From positions 1 through 24,298 of the forward strand of contig CAZWRF010000007.1 in assembly GCA_964636095.1 (NCBI GenBank): a DNA stretch of 24,298 nucleotides, given 5' to 3'. Position numbers and translations under genes: made by a program. This document shows positions 7,477-14,772 of this stretch, piece by piece; positions within the stretch are counted from its first letter, which is position 1, and each line of letters opens with the position of its first letter. The stretch is from CAZWRF01 sp964636095. Lineage in GTDB: Bacteria; Patescibacteriota; Minisyncoccia; JAHISW01; Tagabacteraceae. The notes under the pieces were generated by a model. The model did not search any database and was not told where the DNA came from. It worked only from the letters and a program-made list of their open reading frames with translations.

Positions 7477-7505
7477 TTGACCTATCTTGGGCACTATGTT
7501 ATTTT
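7477..7505 (+). promoter_or_regulatory. promoter of the HARE-HTH/sigma4 operon
   Basis: TTGACC (7477-7482), 17-nt spacer ending in TGT (extended -10), TATTTT (7500-7505). The ATG is at 7515, so the leader is 0-3 nt and there is no Shine-Dalgarno. Confidence 0.6.
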
Positions 7506-7514
7506 TAAATTATT

Positions 7515-8540
7515 ATGAAAAAGATAAAATTTAATCCTGTTTTATCAACGAAAAAATTGCTCAGCTCACTCGACGAGCGGCCTAAATTGGTATTAGTAAA
7601 CAGATTCGGGCTGGAATCAGAAAGTCCCCGCACTTTGGAGTCCATAGGACAAGAATACGGTATTACTCGCGAAAGAGTAAGACAGATAGAGGCTTTTGCT
7701 TTGAACAAAATGCGGAAGTCCAAAGAATTCTCTTCTCTTGAAGATGCTTTTTCGGAGCTCAAAGATTGTATCGAAGATTATGGCGGATTGGTTGAAGAAA
7801 GTTCATTTTTAAGCTCCTGCACCAAGCAAGACGACCACAGGTCCCACATTCATTTTTTGCTTGTGGCCGGCGACGATTTCAACAAAATTAAGGAATGCAA
7901 AGATTTTTATCATTCATGGGCTACTGATACGGAAAGAGCCGAAGCTATAAAAAGCGCGCTCAAAAGATTGCACGATGAGATAGACCAGGGAACTTTGATG
8001 GGAGAGAAAGAAGTTTTGAACACATTATCCGCCTACATGAAAGAGGCGCTTAAAGAAAAAGTAAATGAGGAAGTTATCTTTTCATTGCTCAATGTTTCCA
8101 AAAAAGTTTCTTCAAACGCCCTTGGCGAATGGGGACTGGCATCTTCGCCTTACATAAACCCCCGAGGAATGAGGGACTACGCCTTTTTGGTTATGAGAAA
8201 AAACGGCAGCCCCATGCACTTTTCAGAAGTTGCCGGGTCAATAAAGGAGCACTTTGGAAGAAACGCCCATGTTCAAACTGTTCACAACGAACTCATAAAA
8301 GACGGAAGATTTGTTTTGGTTGGCCGGGGGCTCTACGCTCTTAAAGAATGGGGCTACAAGGGAGGAGTGGTTAGGAAAGTGATAGAAGAGATTTTGTCAA
8401 AAAGCGGACCTTTAACCAAGGATGAGATAATTAAAAAAGTCCTTACAGAAAGATATGTAAAGGAAAATACTATTTTGGTTAATTTACAAAATAAAAATTA
8501 TTTCAAGAAAGACGCGCAGGGCAATTACGCCCTACTATAA
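7515..8540 (+). CDS. sigma region-4 / HARE-HTH domain transcription protein
   Basis: 341 residues. An N-terminal sigma-70 region-4 helix-turn-helix lies at about 36-75 (RTLESIGQEYGITRERVRQIE followed by ALNKMRKS), the -35-reading fold, without region 2. A long helical middle follows. Residues about 215-285 form a winged helix of the HARE-HTH / RNA polymerase delta type (FLVMRKNGSPMHFSEVAGSI, then VHNELIKDGRFVLVGRGLYAL). A second small winged helix sits at about 290-341 (SKSGPLTKDEIIKKVL). Such proteins are common in Patescibacteria and are thought to act with RNA polymerase, but the exact role is unknown. The stop overlaps the next start as TAATG, and the gene is first in an operon with a membrane protein and a TraG-like ATPase. 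Confidence 0.8.
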   Translation: MKKIKFNPVLSTKKLLSSLDERPKLVLVNRFGLESESPRTLESIGQEYGITRERVRQIEAFALNKMRKSKEFSSLEDAFSELKDCIEDYGGLVEESSFLSSCTKQDDHRSHIHFLLVAGDDFNKIKECKDFYHSWATDTERAEAIKSALKRLHDEIDQGTLMGEKEVLNTLSAYMKEALKEKVNEEVIFSLLNVSKKVSSNALGEWGLASSPYINPRGMRDYAFLVMRKNGSPMHFSEVAGSIKEHFGRNAHVQTVHNELIKDGRFVLVGRGLYALKEWGYKGGVVRKVIEEILSKSGPLTKDEIIKKVLTERYVKENTILVNLQNKNYFKKDAQGNYALL

Positions 8541-9721
8541 TGTTTGATTTTTTTTCAGTTTTTTTAAGCAATCCTATTATTCAGGGCGTGCTTTTGTGGG
8601 TTCTGCGCCTGTGGTTTTTGTGGGTGCCCGCGCTTTTGGCCGTTATTTTTTGGAACACTTGGCTTAACCAGAGACAGCTTGGTTTTTTAAAAACTTTTTC
8701 TTGGGTTCTTTTGGAGATAAGGGTACCCCGCGACATAGGGAAAAGCCCGAAGGCCATGGAAGCGGTTTTGTCTTCACTCTACAATTCGTCTTCGGGGAGT
8801 TGGTGGAAGCGTGTTTGGGAAGGTTTTTTGCCCCCTTGGTACAGCTTGGAAATTGCCAGCATAAACGGCAGCGTTCGTTTTTATATCCGCGCTCAAAAAT
8901 CCTACAGAAATTTTGTTGAGTCTCAAATCTACGCCCAATATCCCGACGCAGAGATAACGGAAGTTGATGATTATGCGTATGCGTCGGATTTTGATAATTT
9001 GAATGACTGGAACGTGTGGGCCGGAGAAGTGAATCTGAGCAAAGCCGATGCTTATCCGATAAAAACATATGTTGATTTTGGTCTGCACGAAACTAGCGTG
9101 AAAGAAGAGCAAAAGGTAAACCCCCTGGTTTCTTTTTTGGAGCTCCTTGGTTCACTTAATGACGGCGAGCAAATTTGGTTTCAAATACTTATAAAAGGTG
9201 CCGGAAGCAGGTGGGTGGATGACGGCAAAAAGCTTGTTGATGAGCTGATGGGCCGAGACAAACCGCCCAAAGAAGGCCAGCCTCAGCACAAAAATTTGTC
9301 CAAGGGAGAGCAGGAAGTGGTGGGAGCCATTGAAAAAAATATTGCCAAGACGGGGTTTGATACGGGGATAAGAGTGCTTTATGTTGCAAGAAAAGATATA
9401 TTCAATCCGGTAAACATTGCTTCTGTTGTTGGTCTTATGAACCAGTACAATACTCAAAACTTGAACGGTTTCAAAGTGAAAGGCGCCGTGTCCGGCGGAT
9501 TCTTTTTTAAGGAAAAAAGAGAAATGGCAAAAAAGAAAAGTGCCATCGATGCCTTTAGAAGACGAAGCTATTTTTTTATACCCCACAAGCGCAAGCCCTT
9601 TGTTTTTAATACTGAAGAATTAGCTACCATTTATCATTTCCCCGGCAGGGTGGCGGAAACTCCCACATTCGGCCGCATTGAATCTAAGAAGAGCGAACCG
9701 CCCGCGACTTTGCCCATATAA
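8540..9721 (+). CDS. DUF8128-like membrane protein, partner of the downstream TraG-like ATPase
   Basis: 393 residues with no recognised catalytic motif. Two hydrophobic helices at the N-terminus (about 11-45) anchor it. The remainder is a soluble mixed domain with a recurrent pattern YIRAQKSYRNFVESQIYAQYPDAEITEVDDY and a C-terminal FNTEELATIYHFPGR motif. This architecture occurs in Patescibacteria and other bacteria directly upstream of VirD4/TraG-type ATPases, where it is presumed to be the membrane platform of a conjugation or secretion-like machine. It overlaps the upstream gene by one base (TAATG), and two bases separate it from the ATPase. Function is inferred from context and the family name is from memory. 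Confidence 0.7.
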   Translation: MFDFFSVFLSNPIIQGVLLWVLRLWFLWVPALLAVIFWNTWLNQRQLGFLKTFSWVLLEIRVPRDIGKSPKAMEAVLSSLYNSSSGSWWKRVWEGFLPPWYSLEIASINGSVRFYIRAQKSYRNFVESQIYAQYPDAEITEVDDYAYASDFDNLNDWNVWAGEVNLSKADAYPIKTYVDFGLHETSVKEEQKVNPLVSFLELLGSLNDGEQIWFQILIKGAGSRWVDDGKKLVDELMGRDKPPKEGQPQHKNLSKGEQEVVGAIEKNIAKTGFDTGIRVLYVARKDIFNPVNIASVVGLMNQYNTQNLNGFKVKGAVSGGFFFKEKREMAKKKSAIDAFRRRSYFFIPHKRKPFVFNTEELATIYHFPGRVAETPTFGRIESKKSEPPATLPI

Positions 9722-9723
9722 TC

Positions 9724-11469
9724 ATGGAAAATAACAGCGACATAACATATTTTGCCGAAACAAACTTCAGAAACAGAAGAACCAAGTTTGGCATCAAAAA
9801 AGCTGACCGTACGAAGCATGCGTATATTATCGGAAAAACCGGCATGGGGAAGACCACTCTCCTTGAAAATATGGCCGTTCAAGATATAAGAAACGGCAAC
9901 GGTCTTGGCATTGTGGACCCCCACGGCTCTTTTGCCGAGAAGATGCTGGACTTTATACCGAGAGAAAGGATAAACGACGTTATTTACTTTAATCCCTCGG
10001 ACACGGAATGTCCGGTTGCTTTCAATATTATGGAAGACGTAGGTCCGGAACACAGACACCTGGTGGCTTCCGGGCTTATGGGAGTTTTAAAGAAAATGTG
10101 GCCCGATGTGTGGTCGGCCAGAATGGAATATATCCTCAACAACAGCATTTTGGCACTTTTGGAATATCCCGGCGCCACTCTTTTGGGCGTAAACCGCATG
10201 CTTGCCGACAAAGATTTCAGAAAAGATGTGGTTGCCAATGTAAATGACCCGGTGGTGAAAGCTTTTTGGGAGCAGGAATTTGCCAAATACACGGACAGAT
10301 TTGCGGCAGAAGCCACGCCGGCTATTCAAAACAAAGTTGGACAGCTTACGGCCAACCCTTTGATAAGAAATATCATCGGCCAGGCAAAATCCAGCTTTGA
10401 TTTTAGAAAGGCCATGGATGAGAAAAAAATTCTTATAATGAACCTTTCAAAGGGAAGAATAGGTGAATCGAGCTCAAACCTTATAGGCGCCATGCTTATT
10501 ACCAAAATATATTTGGCGGCAATGAGTAGGGCTGCGAATACGGATAAAGAGTGGCCCGATTTTTATCTTTATGTTGACGAGTTTCAAAACTTTGCCAGCG
10601 AAGCTTTTCAGGATATTTTGTCCGAAGCCAGAAAATATGGCCTGGCGCTTATTTTGGCCCACCAGTACATTGCCCAAATGCTTGAAGGAGTGAGAGATGC
10701 GGTTTTTGGCAACGTGGGTACTCATATTGTTTTTAGAGTTGGTCCTGCCGACGCGGAAGTTTTGGAGAAAGAATTTGCACCGGAGTTTACGGCCGATGAT
10801 ATAGTAAATCTCGGCTTTGCCAATATTTATCTCAAGCTTTCAATAGACGGTGTTCCCTCCAGGCCTTTTTCCGCCGTTACTTTGCCGCCTATCGGCAATA
10901 CGACGGACTCAATAAGAAAGGAGATAATAGAAGCTTCGCAGAGAAATTACTGCAATGTTAAAGAAGATGTTGAAAAAGAAATTTTAAAATGGCACGAGCC
11001 GGTTGAAAAACCGAAGAAAGGAGGAGAATCTGCAGGAGAAAAAGAAGAAAAGAAAACACAGGAGCCTCCGAAGCTTTACGAGGCAGAGTGCTCCGTTTGC
11101 GGCAAAAAGACGCTTCTCCCGTTTGAGCCGGACGGCAAAAGACCGGTCTTTTGCCAAAAGCACCGCTCGTATTTAAATACCGCCAAAAAACAGGAAAAAG
11201 AGAAAGCTTCCGAAGAACCAAAGAAAGAGGAGCCGGAAGAAACAGGGAAAGACAAAAAAGAAGTTTCCCTTTTGGAGCTCAACAAGAAAACAACCGGCTT
11301 TAGAAAAGAACAAGAGCCGCAAAAAAGAAGAGAGAAGCCAAAACCAGATTTTGTTGGACTAAGAGAGCTTCTTTCTGAAACGGGGGCCATTGAAGAGAAG
11401 AAAGATGGAGATAAAAAAGAGTCTTCCGGCGAGAATGTTTTAAAGCCGGGAGACAGCATAAAGTTTTAA
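9724..11469 (+). CDS. TraG/VirD4/HerA-like type IV secretion ATPase with C-terminal zinc knuckle
   Basis: 581 residues. The RecA-like motor domain starts almost at the N-terminus: Walker A GKTGMGKTT (residues 37-45), GIVDPHGSFAE, and Walker B FYLYVDEFQNFAS with Asp285-Glu286. After about residue 420 comes a Lys/Glu-rich, probably disordered tail. Within it is a small metal-binding motif C456-x2-C459-x17-C477-x2-H480 (CSVCGKKTLLPFEP then VFCQKH), resembling the treble-cysteine knuckle found in Patescibacteria proteins, with His as the last ligand. No transmembrane helices of its own, so it probably docks on the upstream membrane protein. The N-terminal membrane part of true VirD4 is lacking. 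Substrate (DNA or protein) is unknown. Confidence 0.85.
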   Translation: MENNSDITYFAETNFRNRRTKFGIKKADRTKHAYIIGKTGMGKTTLLENMAVQDIRNGNGLGIVDPHGSFAEKMLDFIPRERINDVIYFNPSDTECPVAFNIMEDVGPEHRHLVASGLMGVLKKMWPDVWSARMEYILNNSILALLEYPGATLLGVNRMLADKDFRKDVVANVNDPVVKAFWEQEFAKYTDRFAAEATPAIQNKVGQLTANPLIRNIIGQAKSSFDFRKAMDEKKILIMNLSKGRIGESSSNLIGAMLITKIYLAAMSRAANTDKEWPDFYLYVDEFQNFASEAFQDILSEARKYGLALILAHQYIAQMLEGVRDAVFGNVGTHIVFRVGPADAEVLEKEFAPEFTADDIVNLGFANIYLKLSIDGVPSRPFSAVTLPPIGNTTDSIRKEIIEASQRNYCNVKEDVEKEILKWHEPVEKPKKGGESAGEKEEKKTQEPPKLYEAECSVCGKKTLLPFEPDGKRPVFCQKHRSYLNTAKKQEKEKASEEPKKEEPEETGKDKKEVSLLELNKKTTGFRKEQEPQKRREKPKPDFVGLRELLSETGAIEEKKDGDKKESSGENVLKPGDSIKF

Positions 11470-11506
11470 ACAAGGGAAAGAAGGATTTTGAAAATTGAAA
11501 AAAAGG

Positions 11507-11516
11507 GGGTGATTTG
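11507..11516 (+). promoter_or_regulatory. strong Shine-Dalgarno of the metallophosphoesterase gene
   Basis: A GGGGGTGAT stretch preceded by A residues matches the complement of the 16S 3' end over about ten bases with one mismatch, and fixes the start at 11518. No promoter is evident in the 48-bp gap, so the gene is probably read from the upstream operon. Confidence 0.6.
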
Positions 11517-11517
11517 A

Positions 11518-12207
11518 ATGGAAATTGAGAATACTGTTATTGTTTCGGATATTCATATGGGGTCGGAAGTTTCAAGGTCCGGGTTGCTCAAAAAAACCTT
11601 GTCTCCGATTAATTTTGATAAGTTTATTATCAATGGTGACGGCTTTGACCATCTTGACTTCAGGGATTTGAGCCACGACGATTGGAAGCTTATTAATTAT
11701 TTCAGGCAGCTTATTCATATGGATGTGGAAATAATCTGGATTAGGGGCAACCATGATTGGGCTCTTACTTCGAAGAGAATGAAAAAGCTTGGCCTTGAAA
11801 AAGCCAAGCTTTGCAAAGAATACGTATGGTTTAAGGGATGGGAAAAATGTATAGCCATTCATGGTCACCAGTTTGACAAGTTTTTGTTCAGGCACCCTGT
11901 TTTAAGCGATATCGCCGCGTTTATTTACGCGCTTGTACAGAAAGTGGATACGAAAAATCAAAAAATAAGCAGGTTCATAAAGCGCCACAGCAAGGGATGG
12001 CTGAGGGAAGCGGAGGAAGTAAAGGAAGGCGCCATTCGCTACGCGATTCGCAAGAAATGTGAGTATGTCTTTTGCGGACACACTCATTTGCCGGACCATG
12101 CTATTTGTGGAGGTGAAGAATATTACAACGACGGATGCTGGACGTACATTCCGTCGTCTTACATTTTAATCAATGGAGAAGATGTAAGCATGAAAGACGT
12201 ATATTAA
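11518..12207 (+). CDS. calcineurin-like metallophosphoesterase, LpxH/UDP-diacylglucosamine hydrolase-like
   Basis: 229 residues with the full set of two-metal phosphoesterase motifs: D11-x-H13 in VSDIHMGS, G40-D41 in INGDGFDH, G77-N-H-D80 in RGNHDW, H115-G-H117, and G187-H-T-H190 in FCGHTHLPDH. The spacing is that of the LpxH-like branch that hydrolyses pyrophosphate bonds such as in UDP-2,3-diacylglucosamine. No lipid A genes are present in the window and Patescibacteria usually lack LPS, so the true substrate is probably another nucleotide-sugar, phospholipid or small phosphate ester. Cytosolic, no signal peptide. A terminator follows. Confidence 0.85.
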   Translation: MEIENTVIVSDIHMGSEVSRSGLLKKTLSPINFDKFIINGDGFDHLDFRDLSHDDWKLINYFRQLIHMDVEIIWIRGNHDWALTSKRMKKLGLEKAKLCKEYVWFKGWEKCIAIHGHQFDKFLFRHPVLSDIAAFIYALVQKVDTKNQKISRFIKRHSKGWLREAEEVKEGAIRYAIRKKCEYVFCGHTHLPDHAICGGEEYYNDGCWTYIPSSYILINGEDVSMKDVY

Positions 12208-12219
12208 TTTTTTCTGTCC

Positions 12220-12251
12220 AAATAGGCCGTTTATAAACGGCCTATTTTTTT
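12220..12251 (+). terminator. terminator after the metallophosphoesterase gene
   Basis: Perfect 28-nt palindrome (12220-12247) with arms AAATAGGCCGTTT / AAACGGCCTATTT, followed by more T residues. Confidence 0.92.
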
Positions 12252-12262
12252 ATTTTCTTTTG

Positions 12263-12291
12263 TTGCCCATTTCTTTTTTATGTGCTACTTT
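12263..12291 (+). promoter_or_regulatory. promoter of the grdE-grdB operon
   Basis: TTGCCC (12263-12268), 17-nt spacer ending in TGC (extended -10), TACTTT (12286-12291). Predicted leader about 50 nt. TTTGACAA lies at 12312-12319 in that leader, starting 21 nt after the -10, and GGAGGAGG precedes the ATG. Confidence 0.55.
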
Positions 12292-12347
12292 GGGGGTGAA
12301 AAATACAATTCTTTGACAAAGAAAAAACGAGCTGGAGGAGGAAAACT

Positions 12348-13601
12348 ATGACTAAAATACTGGAATTGGGAAACATCTTCGCGAGAGATGTTGTTTTCGG
12401 TTCGACAACGGGTTTTTCTTTGAAGAAAGGCCTCGTTATAAACAAGACGGAGTTGGAGAGGATTATTCTTCAGGACAAAAGGATAAGGAGCGTGGATGTG
12501 GATCTGGCGAAGCCGGGTGAATCGGTAATGGCGGTTTGTGTGAAGGACATTGTTCCCATACGCAAAAAAATACACGGGAAATGCGGAGAAGGCAGAACGC
12601 ACGACCTTAAAAACGTTGTTGTTGCCACTCTGGGCCAGATAATTGCCGCTCAGGAAGGGCTTCTTCCTATGGAGTCTCCGGGAGCTGACTATACGCCTTT
12701 CTCAAAAATGATAAACGTTTGTCTCGATATAAGCGTGAAAAAAGGCGTTGTTGAATACGAGCACGAGGAAGCGCTCCGCCTGGCCGGCCTTAGGGCTGCC
12801 CAGTATCTGGGGGAAACTTTGCTTTTTATCGATGCCGACGAAGTTGAAGTTTTCGAGTTCAACCCGTCAGCCGTTGACGCCAGTTTGCCGAGGGCGGTTT
12901 ACAACTATACTTTGCTTGCCCAGGACCTGCTTCATCACAACCATGTGGGCGGGCACGATGTGAACGAAAAAGGCCTCATGCCTTTTATCGTGGAAAACCC
13001 GCTGGAGCTTTTGGACGGGCTTATTGTTTCGGGCAACTGCGTAAGCGCCTGCGACAAAACGACCACCTGGCACCATTGGAACAACTGTATTGCTCGCGAT
13101 CTTTTCTTCCGTACGGAAAGCGAACTCAACTTTGTCGGCGTTGTTCTTTCAAGCCTTTTAACCAACATGGAAGAGAAAGAAAACATGGCCGCCAAGGCCG
13201 TTGAGCTTGCTCTAAGCCTGAAACCCGATATAGGCATCATCACAAAGGAAGGGTTCGGCAACCCCGATGCCGATATTATGATAATTATCGAGCTTTTGGA
13301 AAAAGCGGGAGTGAAAACCGTAAGCATTCACAATGAATATGCCGGAGAAAGAGGAGTTTCCAACCCTCTGGCCGATTTTACGAAATACGCCGATGCTATT
13401 GTTTCCGTGGGAAACTCAAACGAGCTCATTACTCTGCCGGCGCCCGCGAAATTTATCGGTCCTTATGAAAAGCTTACTATTCTTTCAGGCGCGCGTGACA
13501 ACAGCATCAGCGAAGATGGAATCATTACGGTTCAGTTGCAGGCTATCCTCGGGGCGACTAATCAGCTGGGCAACTTGGGCCTTACCTGTGAGGAGGTATA
13601 A
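12348..13601 (+). CDS. grdE: glycine/sarcosine/betaine reductase component B, alpha-beta proprotein
   Basis: 417 residues, close to the usual ~428. Component B is the substrate-specific part of the reductase: it binds the amino acid as a Schiff base and, with selenoprotein A, cleaves it reductively to NH3 (or the amine) and a carboxymethyl-selenoether. Diagnostic segments: GRTHDLKNVVVATLGQIIA, SPGADYTPFSK, EHEEALRLAGLRAAQYLGE, IVSGNCVSACDK and ITKEGFGNPDADIM. In the family the proprotein is cut at a conserved Asn-Cys to form two chains with a carbonyl (pyruvoyl-type) group; that site is present here at Cys231. Start fixed by GGAGGAGG about 6 nt upstream. The end of the gene carries the Shine-Dalgarno of grdB. 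Whether the substrate is glycine, sarcosine or betaine cannot be decided. Confidence 0.94.
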   Translation: MTKILELGNIFARDVVFGSTTGFSLKKGLVINKTELERIILQDKRIRSVDVDLAKPGESVMAVCVKDIVPIRKKIHGKCGEGRTHDLKNVVVATLGQIIAAQEGLLPMESPGADYTPFSKMINVCLDISVKKGVVEYEHEEALRLAGLRAAQYLGETLLFIDADEVEVFEFNPSAVDASLPRAVYNYTLLAQDLLHHNHVGGHDVNEKGLMPFIVENPLELLDGLIVSGNCVSACDKTTTWHHWNNCIARDLFFRTESELNFVGVVLSSLLTNMEEKENMAAKAVELALSLKPDIGIITKEGFGNPDADIMIIIELLEKAGVKTVSIHNEYAGERGVSNPLADFTKYADAIVSVGNSNELITLPAPAKFIGPYEKLTILSGARDNSISEDGIITVQLQAILGATNQLGNLGLTCEEV

Positions 13602-13604
13602 CAA

Positions 13605-14726
13605 ATGAAAGAAATAAAAGCTCTTTTGTATCTCAATACTCATTTTGCCGGCATAAAGGGAAAAGAAGCCGAAGATTTGGAATCAATGAAGCCAGTTTTT
13701 TATTCACCGGTCCAGCTAACCGGCCAAAGCGAAATATATCAGAATGTAGGCGGCAGCAAAATAAAAATAATCGGTGTTGTTGTCGGAGGAGACAACTTTG
13801 TCGCGGAAAATGGAGAGGAGGCGACACGCTGCATTATTGATATTATCAAATACTGCTGTGAGATGACTTTACTGGGAATGCCAAATGTGTTTTTTGCCGG
13901 CCCCTGCTACAAGGCGGGAAGATATGGCAATTTTTCACAACATATTTGCAAAGTTATATCAAAAGTTTTCGGTATCCCCGCGATTACCGGCATGCATGCC
14001 GAAAATGCCGGCGTCTCCACTTACAGGGATGGTGATTTTGAAGACAGGGCAAGCGCTTTTGTCGTAAGAACATCTCAAAGCGTAATGGGCACGGCTAATG
14101 CCATAGGAAAAATGTTTGCCCTTGCCGAAAAGTTTTTAAGCGGTAAGCCGGTAAGCCCGAAAACGGATTTTTATTTTGGAAGAGGCCGGCGGGTAAATGT
14201 TTTTACAGACAAGCCCGGCTGTACGCGCGCCATAGACATGCTTTTGAAAAAATGGCGGGGCGAAGATTTTAAAACGGAAATGGATGTTGAGGAAATAGAA
14301 TCCGTGGAGCCTGCTCCGGCCGTTATTGATCTTGGCAAAGCAAAAATAGCTTTGGGAACAAGCGGAGGAGTGGTGCCCAAAGGGAACCCCGATAAAATNN
14401 NNNNNNNNNNNNNNNNNNNNNNNNNNNNNNNNNNNNNNNNNNNNNNNNNNNNNNNNNNNNNNNNNNNNNNNNNNNNNNNNNNNNNNNNNNNNNNNNNNAT
14501 GCGTGTTTTCGACAAGGCCGGTATTCCGTGCGTTCAGATATGTTCGATAATTAATATATCAAAGACGAACAAGACGAATCGCATTGTCCGGGCCAATAAG
14601 ATTCCTCACCCGGTCGGCTTTCCCGACCTTCCCAAAAAGGAAGACGATGAAAAAAGAAGGCATCTTGTAATGAAAGCGCTCGAAGCTCTGTCAACGAAAA
14701 TTACGAAACAAACCGTTTTTGAATAA
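13605..14726 (+). CDS. grdB: glycine/sarcosine/betaine reductase component B, gamma subunit (selenoprotein family), interrupted by gap
   Basis: Starts 3 nt after grdE, with GAGGAGGT inside the grdE end. The N-terminal 264 residues match GrdB: LNTHFAGI, VVVGGDNFVAENGEEA, FFAGPCYKAGRYGNF, FGIPAITGMHAENAGV and GTSGGVVPKGNPDK. The C-terminal 75 match too: DKAGIPCVQICSIINISKT, ANKIPHPVGFPDLP and ALEALSTKITKQTVF. Between them are 100 N. In known GrdB proteins (about 436 residues) this middle part holds the active-site selenocysteine in a U-G-T-C-x-R-C-G motif; it cannot be seen here. Only 339 residues are resolved, so roughly 95-100 codons are probably missing and the 100-N spacer is too short. Confidence 0.9.
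   Translation: MKEIKALLYLNTHFAGIKGKEAEDLESMKPVFYSPVQLTGQSEIYQNVGGSKIKIIGVVVGGDNFVAENGEEATRCIIDIIKYCCEMTLLGMPNVFFAGPCYKAGRYGNFSQHICKVISKVFGIPAITGMHAENAGVSTYRDGDFEDRASAFVVRTSQSVMGTANAIGKMFALAEKFLSGKPVSPKTDFYFGRGRRVNVFTDKPGCTRAIDMLLKKWRGEDFKTEMDVEEIESVEPAPAVIDLGKAKIALGTSGGVVPKGNPDKXXXXXXXXXXXXXXXXXXXXXXXXXXXXXXXXXXMRVFDKAGIPCVQICSIINISKTNKTNRIVRANKIPHPVGFPDLPKKEDDEKRRHLVMKALEALSTKITKQTVFE
14399..14498. other. assembly gap (100 N) inside grdB
   Basis: Exactly 100 N, probably of arbitrary length. It covers the segment of grdB expected to encode the active-site selenocysteine or cysteine. The reading frame continues across the N run only by chance of the placeholder length. Confidence 0.95.
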
Positions 14727-14734
14727 AAAAATAG

Positions 14735-14763
14735 CCCCGCGATCGCTTTGCGATTCTGCGGGG
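14735..14763. terminator. bidirectional terminator between convergent grdB and grdA
   Basis: CCCCGC (14735-14740) pairs with GCGGGG (14758-14763) around an inner ATCGC-TTT-GCGAT hairpin. It is flanked by an A-tract on the left and a T-tract on the right, so it can end both operons. The inner sequence is the same as in the terminator at 371-403. Confidence 0.88.
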
Positions 14764-14772
14764 TTTTATTTT

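Noticed and set aside
11518..12207. Naming the metallophosphoesterase lpxH
   Set aside because: Motifs fit the LpxH-like group, but without lipid A genes the substrate cannot be assigned.
14399..14498. Treating grdB as an intact 373-residue protein
   Set aside because: The frame across the 100 N is a coincidence of placeholder length; family length indicates a larger gap.
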